The notes under the pieces are model-generated. The model did no database searches. It saw only the letters and a list, made by a program, of their open reading frames with translations, and was not told the DNA's origin. A stretch of DNA of 64,000 nt from Galerina marginata (Eukaryota; Basidiomycota; Agaricomycetes; Agaricales; Galerinaceae). The translations under genes were made by a program, and so were the position numbers. This document shows, one piece after another, positions 56,655 to 64,000 of the stretch (position 1 is the first letter of the stretch; each line of letters starts with the position of its first letter). Location: positions 248,001 through 312,000 of the forward strand of contig JAECYW010000029.1 of NCBI GenBank assembly GCA_023014335.1, in the 5' to 3' direction.

Positions 56655-58127
56655 TCATGAAATAATGAGGCTACTACGAAGCTGAGTAGAGTCGCCGTCC
56701 CGATAGAGAAACAAGGGCCTTATCATGAGCATCAAGATCACAAGATTGCAAAACCACGCCACGATGGTTATGAAAGTAATTTGGATCGCCATAAAAAAAA
56801 ATATAAACCTGGCGACCAGAATATCAGCGTGTCGAAAGAAGTCGGGGACAGACACCATGAGGCCAGTAACTATGAAGGTGATTAACAGCCAACCCGTGAG
56901 GAAACACATGTAGAGTGCGATGTGGACACAGAGGAGAACAAATGTTTTGACTAGAACGTAATCGTAAGTCAGCGAGGCGCGGAAGCAAGCGTTAAACAAA
57001 CTCGCCTCGCCCAATAAATCCGTCGGGGGGAAATTCCGGGGAGGGGAACGGGTCATCCCCAGATAATAATGGAAGGAGCGGACGGGAATTCTGGCGACTA
57101 CCCGCGTGAAAAATGCCTGCCTTTGATAAGAGAGAAATGGCGAGTAACCGCAGGAGTGAAAGAACACTGATTACACCGACGGCGATGAAAAGGATCATCA
57201 TTTCCAATAAAAAACATTTCAACACCTTGCTGAACACTTTATCAATGGCTGGATGGTCAAAACCGGGTTCAATGTAGGCAAATTTTGGGTCCCGCCAGGC
57301 ATGCCCGACAAACTTCTTCCAGTAAAGAGTCCACATTACTGAAAGTGCGATGCCTGCGGCAGACAACGTCCCGACGCCAACTGCAGGTATGACTCAGTGA
57401 TCAGATATCTGGAGGCCTGCAGCGATACTTACGGGAATAGATATTTTGCCGTCGATCATAGGAAAAAAAGGACGGCCATATATTCTCCGTGCTTGATTCA
57501 TATAAACCTAGACAATAAAGTCTGTATAACAAATCATTAGCTTGGTCATAATAGTTGTGGAGTACACCAACATTGAAGTCACAACGACTCCAAGCATCCA
57601 ATCTATCCAAGTCACCGCAGTCGAAGAGCCAAGGTAACCAAAGGCGGCTTTCGAAATGCCAAAAGCTGCGACCGACGAGCAGAGGAGAAGGCGATAAATT
57701 GTGATAGGAGGATGATCTGAATCGGGATCTGGGATCCGTTCTTCCGACTCGTAATTCGGACATTGTATGGAAAAGTGGGCAAGTAGGAACCATATTCCAT
57801 CCATGCAATCTGGTTCAAATAACCACGATAGATAGCGGGGTGACGGCGCTCCGGAGTCGTAAGGATTGATCATGAATAAACTGCACATTTTGTTGAGCTT
57901 GGTCAAGTGAGAGAGCTCAGAACTCACATCAAGAAGACAACAGTTCCACCTATCCACTCGAAAGTCGTAGACACATACTGTGCACTACCCTCCAGCGCTG
58001 ATATAGCCTTTGCAGTTCCTAGACCTATTGTCGTCGACAAGACTATCAAACGGTATGGAGTGACCTTGGGATGCCATAGTATTTCGTCGTCCTCAAAGTC
58101 GTCCATGATGTGGGCTGTGTTTGACAC
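56655..58127 (-). CDS. Polytopic membrane protein, 424 residues, unknown family
   Basis: Five exons: 58,127-57,928, 57,880-57,566, 57,521-57,433, 57,380-57,006 and 56,950-56,655, giving 425 codons with all phases consistent. The last intron is GC-AG (GCGAGT donor). The protein starts MSNTAHIMDDFEDDEILWHP, then has helices at VVFLILFMI, YRLLLCSSVAAFGI, WIDWMLGVVVTSML, GTLSAAGIALSVMWTLY, FLLEMMILFIAVGVISVLSL, and in the last exon FVLLCVHIALYMCFL and further segments, so about eight membrane helices. A soluble loop (HAWRDPKFAYIEPGFDHPA) lies in the middle. I do not recognise the family. It sits between an esterase and a DUF6534 pair, all possibly membrane or secreted. Confidence 0.8.
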
Positions 58128-59346
58128 GTAGATGTCGGTGGGGGCTCCATTTTCTCGTCAGGGAACCAGTGAAAAGCGACATCCTGGGTGACTTCCTGTG
58201 GTTACCGCTGAGGACCGTTTTCGGTTTTGTTTGTAACACTTGAAGGTCACGCCACGTGTCGTTATGATGAGAACGTCCAATGGATGTGCAGAATTATTCA
58301 GACTGAGAATTTTGAACTGCTCTGCCACTCGACCGATATCATTTGAAGGGTTGGCTACAGCGGTGGGGTTGTACAAGCTGTCTAGCTTTGAGCTGGTATG
58401 TTTTTCATTCCTCTTACTTTCTCCGTTGTCCAGTTTCTCAGTAAGTATTCGATATTCAATATCGACCGATGTCTCCTGAAGCTTCGAATCTGTTTCTTGT
58501 ATTCAGTGAATAATTCAAGGTTCGCCGAAGACCTGGACCACTATTTCGGATCCCCGCCCACACGGTTTTGGTTCATCTGGCCTTGTTTCTTCGGTTTACA
58601 GGCCACTTAGACCTCCTCAGATTCTGAAATACCCTGTCCCAATTACGCTATGCATGCACCGTGTGCATAGAGTACTCTTAGGATCCGACCATGGATGTGG
58701 CCTGGAATAACATGTCAGTAACTGTCACCTAACTCAGCTCTAGATAAGTAAACCTAAGGCTCTTGTTTCGTCACTTCAGGCCCATCCAAGCGACGGAACC
58801 GCCTTGGTTCACGAGCCGATCTGGCTATTCAATTCAAATTAAGTAGCGCTGTCCGATGACGCGAAAACTCACCCACAAGAGAACTAAAGCGATTTGTAGA
58901 ATATTCTACATTACCCAACGCCCATGCCCACAACTTAATGGAAGATAACACAACCAGTTTATGAATCACCGGCGTCGGTACATCCGTGGGCGACATCCAC
59001 AAGTCTTCCCTGGATCGGCCTCGGCAGTTATCCTTGACGGTAGACCGGAGGTATATCAATTGAATCAATTTGAAGAAAAACAAGACCCTATCCACGACGG
59101 CGAAAAACCGACTGAAATGCTTCAGGATCGAGGCGCTTGCCAACACTTACATCGGATTCTGTTTAATTTGTCTAGGGAGACAATGGCAGCGGCCGCCACG
59201 CGTCCTGAAAAAATGGGTCTGTGGACACCGGTACGGTGCTTATAAGCTAAATTTCGCAGAAGAAGTCTATCATCCTTTCGCCACTTACCTTGTCGTCTAT
59301 ATTTCGTCTCCAGCTTTGACTGGGATCCTCCATTTCTACGTTGTTG
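58128..59346. other. Intergenic
   Basis: Short frames on both strands (58,158-58,376 minus; 58,398-58,610 plus; 58,829-59,146 minus) without domains. Promoters of the two divergent flanking genes must be here. Confidence 0.4.
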
Positions 59347-60796
59347 ATGTCGTCGCTCACTCCTTCTGATCTCGGGCGAATGTGAGTCCCTGATGTTTAC
59401 CTATGTCGGAAAACCTACGTCCTGAAGGCAAAATTTTGCAGTGCAGGTCCACTGGTACGTTCATATGGACACCGTTTCGTGGAGAAACAGTCGATAACTT
59501 ATGCCAAAGCTCATTGGCTATCTCATTAACTGGACTCTGTTCGGCGCGTTGGCCGTTCAGGTGTGTGAGTGAAGCTGTCAAATATTTTCATCGGTCGCGA
59601 CCTGATTTTTCTTTGAAGATCTATACCACATAGCTTTCCCCAATGATCAGGTCAGATATAAGGCACTTGTCTATGGAAGCTTTATGTTGGAAAGCGCCCA
59701 AACGTTGCTCTTTGGGTACAGCGCGTTCAAAACGTTCGTGACGGGCTTCGGGAATCTTGCAGGCTTGGATCAAATCGATATTATCTGGTTCTCTGTCCCT
59801 ATCTTGAGTGGGCTAGGTAAGGGTTACGTTCAAATCACCCTGCTATCATCTAACGTTTAGCGAAGTTGCATTCATCACCCAAGCATTCTACGCATATCGC
59901 GTTACTGTTCTGGCCCAGACCAGATATCTAGGCACGATAATACTACTGGTAAGGAAAGATAAACTATTTAGATCCGTACGCCTGTCATTTACAGACCTCA
60001 CAGCTGGCATTTCTACAACTTTCGGGTGCCATTGCCACTGGAGCGCAAGCAAGGGACGCACTTCTATGGAGTCGGTTCAATACCACGAGCGTCTACGTTA
60101 CTGCCGCAGTGGGTCCACTTTGCGATTTCTTTGATCGATTCTGATTATATTCAGCTTTGGGAAGGAGGAAGTGCTGCTTGCGATATCGTAATCGCAGTTT
60201 CGATGACCTATTACGTTCGTACCTGTTCGCCTTCCGTCATTTATCATTACCTTATGCTCGAAGATAACAGCTGAAACGTCGTGATACCGGAATTAAGCAA
60301 ACCCGAATACTTCTTGCTAGGCTAATTCGCCTGACCATTGAAACGGGGACAATGTCAGGTGAGATTGTAATTTATTAGGTCTCGCCGTTTACCAGGCTTA
60401 CAACCTCGCAAATAGCTGCCGTCGCGGTTATCTCTTTAGTCCTTGCCTTCCTACCGGGCCACCCAACGTACTATCAAGCCAGCTGTAGTGCGCTAGCCAA
60501 GATGTATTCGAATTCTATGATGGTCGCATTCAATAGCCGCATGAATATCTCGCCTTCCAAGGCCAGTGCTACTATTTCGATTCCCCTGTCCCAGCTTTCG
60601 AGGACGCGTAATGCCGAAATGGGAGTGGATTTCGATATTAGCCGCGGCCAGGGAGGAGTATCAATCACTCAAGAACAGATTTCATTCACACCTGAGGCTG
60701 ATTTGTCCCAGGTATGTCGATTTCTATTCTCTGTGACATATCAAAATTTCTGATACGAAGCAGGAGAAGGATATCGATGACAAGCGCCCGCTCTGA
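59347..60796 (+). CDS. DUF6534 family membrane protein, tandem gene 1
   Basis: Ten exons: 59,347-59,381, 59,442-59,454, 59,510-59,564, 59,619-59,816, 59,866-59,948, 59,995-60,108, 60,155-60,214, 60,271-60,358, 60,416-60,711 and 60,761-60,796; 325 residues. Landmarks: MSSLTPSDLGRIAGPLLIGY, NWTLFGALAVQVYLYHIAFP, LVYGSFMLESAQTLLFGYSA, IDIIWFSVPILSGLVAFITQ, AFYAYRV, LAFLQLSGAIATGA, LWEGGSAACDIVIAVSMTYY, LKRRDTGIKQT, RLIRLTIETGTMS, and KMYSNSMMVAFNSRM, followed by a polar cytosolic tail. This is the complete DUF6534 pattern with seven predicted helices. The family is abundant in basidiomycetes and of unknown function. Exon 2 has 13 nt. The neighbour at 62,318 is a close paralogue. Confidence 0.92.
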
Positions 60797-62317
60797 CCAA
60801 GCATGCGCGCACCTTCCTTATCGTCAGGCTTATTCCTCTATGCGTCTTTGACGCTAATTTCCCTTTCTAAGGTCATTGAATTATCTCGCCCAAGAACTCG
60901 CGCTTGAAACCACAGCAGCGTGGCCTCAACCTTTCTTTTTAATTTTATCCAGTGGTTTTCAGGAAGGTCTGTAGAGGAATGCTTTTTTTGATGGATCCCG
61001 GCTTTGGTTTTGTCCACTTGAAACAATCGCATCTCCCTTTTATTGTCAAGTTGCATCTTCGATGAGCACGGGCGCTAGTATTCTATAAAGCCGCCACAAC
61101 GAAATGCATTCTCGAGGTCTCAAATTTCTATTAGCTTACTAACTTTCCGATTCTTGCAGCATTGCTAGCCACTGGGTAAGCTAAGTCTGATCGACCTATT
61201 CCAATTTTCTTCCTTCTTATTTTCAGCCTTGATTTACCTGATTTATGATCAGAACTAACCTCAGTCCTTCTCATCTTACTGAAGTGCAAGAGTCAAAAGG
61301 CACGCACTGAGATCAACGCGGCGATTTCCCGCGTTTTGATCCGTTCTGATTCGTCAATCTGGTCCACGTGGCACATTTCCTGTACGGATGTTCAAATGTT
61401 CGTTCCTTGTTCGTTCCATGCTCTTCTCTCGGAAGCCACTCAATCCGTCCTCTCTCTTCTCGTTGCTTGGTCGTTTTCGACGGTCCCACTCTTTCCTCGC
61501 TCGACGATTCTATGCCACTTTAAATCACCTCTGGCCCATATCCTGGACTCTTGACCTGTTTTATGCCCAAAACCTCGACTTATGGATCCTCATTCACGCC
61601 AGCCGGTCTGAATTGGGTGTGGAAATGGTCCCGAAAGAATTGAGATTGTTTGGGGGTTCCTGTTTTCGCGGCCGCCTGTTCTTTGAACGGACCATGCAAC
61701 TCCGTGTACTAAGAACGCCGATTGATCCTGATTGATCCCTCCATCTATGCGCCGTGCTGCTGCGAACTGAGATGGCTGCGCGGCAAATGATGCGTTGGCG
61801 CCCTGCACATTGCAAGGCGGCGGTTTCACCTTTGAAGAAGAACGATTCTTGATGATCACCACAACTCGCCCTCAAACTTTGATGCACCAATCGAATCCTG
61901 AAGCAGTGGTTGGAGATAACGGCTATGTGTCGATCGCTTGGTTGCAAAGCCTCTTTCGCAAGCTTGAAGCTGATTGTAAGCTACGAGTCGCATGAAAGCT
62001 AGTCTCTGACTGATTATCTGGCCTGAGATGGAGGTGTGTTTGGGTTGGCTCAGACCAAACCAAGCAACGATGCGCGACGACAAGGAAATATTTTATTGAC
62101 GGCAGACTTCCATTGGTTAAAGAAGCATTGTATGTCCCGATCGCCCGAGAATTTTGTGCGAGCATGAAAGATGACTGGTCGGGTTCGGCTAAAACGGACC
62201 TTTTATGCTCATTATTTAAGAAGCGATACTCAGTAACCCCCACTTCACTCAACCCACCTCTGCAAACTTTCCATAAGATCCCCTTTTATTTGTCCCGACA
62301 GTTTATTCTCGCGCGTA
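60797..62317. other. Intergenic between DUF6534 genes
   Basis: Frames of up to 117 residues on both strands overlap and show no family pattern. No repeat seen. Confidence 0.4.
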
Positions 62318-63769
62318 ATGTCAGCGTTGACCCCAGCCGACCTTGGGAGGATGTGAGTTAGACTCAGTGCCCAGATAATATCCTGCTAATTTCATCGACC
62401 TTCAGTGCAGGCCCACTGGTACGTGCAAATGCAGCATCTATTCATACTATGATAACCCAATTTTGTATAGCTCGTCGGGTACATTCTAAACTGGGGGCTT
62501 TTTGGCGTGTTGTCAATGCAAGTTTGTGAGTGTCCGTAGTGGGATCGATATGTTAATAGACTGAGCCCTCAATGCGCCTTCCAAGACCTGTACTATTTGG
62601 CATTCCCACAGGATAGAGTTACGCACAAGCTCCTAGTATATGGATCCTTTATGCTGGAAGCCACTCAGACTTTTCTCTTCACGACGAGCGCGTTCAGGAC
62701 CTTCGCGACGGGATTTGGAAATCCAGCTGTGCTGGACGAGGTCGACATTATCTGGTTCTCCGTTCCGATCATGAGTGGAATAGGTGAGGGCCACCATTAC
62801 TTCTCCAACCTGGAAAGTGCATCTAAAGATCGCGAAAGTCGGATTCATCACACAGGCCTTCTATGCATATCGCGTCAGCGTGCTCGCGCAGTCGAAATAC
62901 GTGGCTGGAATGATCATGGTGGTACGTACAATGTTTATCCCAATTTCTGGTCATTGACGCAGTTACTACCTAGCTCGCATTTCTGCAAGTAGCAGGGTCT
63001 ATTTTGATTGCAGTAGAAGCAAAGAAAGCGGCTCATTGGAGCCTTTTTTTAAAGCGAGATTCCTACATTTCAGCTGGGGTGAGTAACTAATTTATTCCCT
63101 CGTTTCCGTTAATGACAATTTCCAGATATGGGAGGGAGGGAGCGCAGCTTGCGACGTGCTGATCGCAGCTTCTATGACTTACTATGTTCGTTAGCTCTCA
63201 CTCTCGACCATATACTTTGTTAGCTGATCATCGAACTCTGCAGTTGAAGCGTCGTGACACGGGAGTTAAGCAGACTCAGGTGCTCCTGTCTCGGTTAATT
63301 CGCCTGACTGTCGAAACCGGCACACTCACAGGTGAGATCCGATATATTAGCTGTCATGCTCCCTCGGATTTAACCTAGAGTTGCAGCTGCTATGGCAATC
63401 ACGACTCTCATCCTCACCTTCTTGCCTGGCCGTCCGACTTACTATCAAGCTAGTGTTAGTGTGCTAGGGAAAATGTACTCCAACTCCATGATGGTCGCGT
63501 TCAACAGTCGCATGAAGGTCGCAAGCCCGAGTGGGACATCCACGTCTCACGAGGTTTCAATTTCGCTCGGGCAGGTCCACAGGACGCGCCCAGATATGGA
63601 CAGCGATATCACTCGGTCGCATGGAGTCTTAGTAACCAGGGAGCAGGTGTCCAAGATATCATCAGTATGTGCAGCGTTTAACCTTACTATTCTGGAATTA
63701 ATCTCAACTTACCAGCAGGATAAGAAGACCAATGACAATCTCTATAGCGTAGCCCCGTTTTCGGCCTAA
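62318..63769 (+). CDS. DUF6534 family membrane protein, tandem gene 2
   Basis: Ten exons: 62,318-62,352, 62,406-62,418, 62,471-62,525, 62,586-62,783, 62,839-62,921, 62,974-63,078, 63,126-63,185, 63,244-63,331, 63,387-63,664 and 63,716-63,769; 322 residues. Landmarks: MSALTPADLGRIAGPLLVGY, NWGLFGVLSMQVYLYYLAFP, LLVYGSFMLEATQTFLF, VDIIWFSVPIMSGI, IWEGGSAACDVLIAASMTYY, LKRRDTGVKQT, RLIRLTVETGTLT, KMYSNSMMVAFNSRM, and a polar tail ending YSVAPFSA. Eight of the ten exon lengths or phases equal those of gene 1. The last intron (51 nt) is a multiple of three and in frame, so read-through would also give a protein. Confidence 0.92.
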
Positions 63770-64000
63770 ATTCATGGATGGATTTCTACACTGGGTGTCT
63801 GGGTAAATGTATCGAAGTATTTATTTGATTATTTAAAGTGACAGAGTGAAGCAGCGATAGGTGCTAGAACTGTATACATCAGGTGTAAATTGAACGTAGA
63901 TTGAGCAATGTTCGAAAAATATTCCATACAACTAACTAGGCAAACAGGAAGAAAAAGTAGCCATCTTAGGCCTGTCTAATTTAGCGCCGATTACCAGATT
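63770..64000. other. 3' flank to window end
   Basis: AT-rich sequence after the last stop codon; nothing recognised. Confidence 0.4.

Noticed and set aside
1..64000. tRNA, rRNA, CRISPR arrays, LTR retrotransposons or prokaryotic genes
   Set aside because: Looked for tRNA B-box words, long terminal repeats with integrase or protease motifs and regular spacer arrays; saw none. A tRNA or LTR search program was not available, so weak cases could be missed.

Overview
This window looks like nuclear DNA of a mushroom-forming basidiomycete (Agaricomycetes). Genes are broken by many short introns (about 44-66 nt, GT-AG with some GC-AG), exons can be tiny, and the recognisable families are typical of such genomes: DUF6534-type seven-helix membrane proteins, a HET-domain protein, a type-B carboxylesterase/lipase, a WD40 protein with a C-terminal membrane helix, and multicopy families of unknown function. 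There is no sign of bacterial, organellar or viral origin. All gene models below were read by hand from exon phase, splice sites and remembered family patterns; none was tested by alignment.

Region 1 (about 1-32,300) is a mosaic. It holds broken genomic copies of housekeeping genes (RNA polymerase II largest subunit RPB1, clathrin heavy chain, midasin), a partial inverted copy of the WD40 gene, and several modules shared among loci near 0.6, 6, 25-27 and 31 kb. The copies still carry introns, so they are DNA-level duplications and not retrocopies. A 1.5 kb direct repeat (5.89-7.47 and 25.32-26.90 kb) is almost identical in its centre, and its second copy sits between two 0.85 kb inverted arms that carry RPB1 and clathrin pieces. 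Apparently intact genes inside the mosaic are a conserved fungal gene (1.7-3.9 kb, minus), a 224-residue gene of a multicopy mushroom family (7.8-8.6 kb, minus), the WD40 gene (9.5-11.3 kb, plus), a small multi-exon gene with a GG-[TS]-F repeat (17.0-17.7 kb), an uncharacterised 754-residue gene (18.7-21.1 kb) and a 161-residue gene (23.9-24.5 kb). A 5'-truncated LINE with poly-A tail and a 14-bp target-site duplication lies at 15.28-16.62 kb, inside a field of a dispersed 18-nt motif.

Region 2 (about 32,300-38,700) is gene-poor. It has one 180-residue two-exon gene, a roughly 101-bp minisatellite, a very GC-rich stretch with spurious open frames on both strands, and an AT-rich stretch.

Region 3 (38,780-64,000) is gene-rich: a two-exon HET-domain protein (762 residues); a divergent pair of small beta-rich-looking paralogues sharing inverted promoter sequence and four copies of an intergenic repeat; two tandem DUF6534-type membrane protein genes (minus); a carboxylesterase with complete catalytic triad (plus); a 424-residue polytopic membrane protein (minus); and two more DUF6534 genes (plus) with nearly identical exon architecture. 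The second-largest theme is therefore local amplification of membrane-protein and small-protein families.
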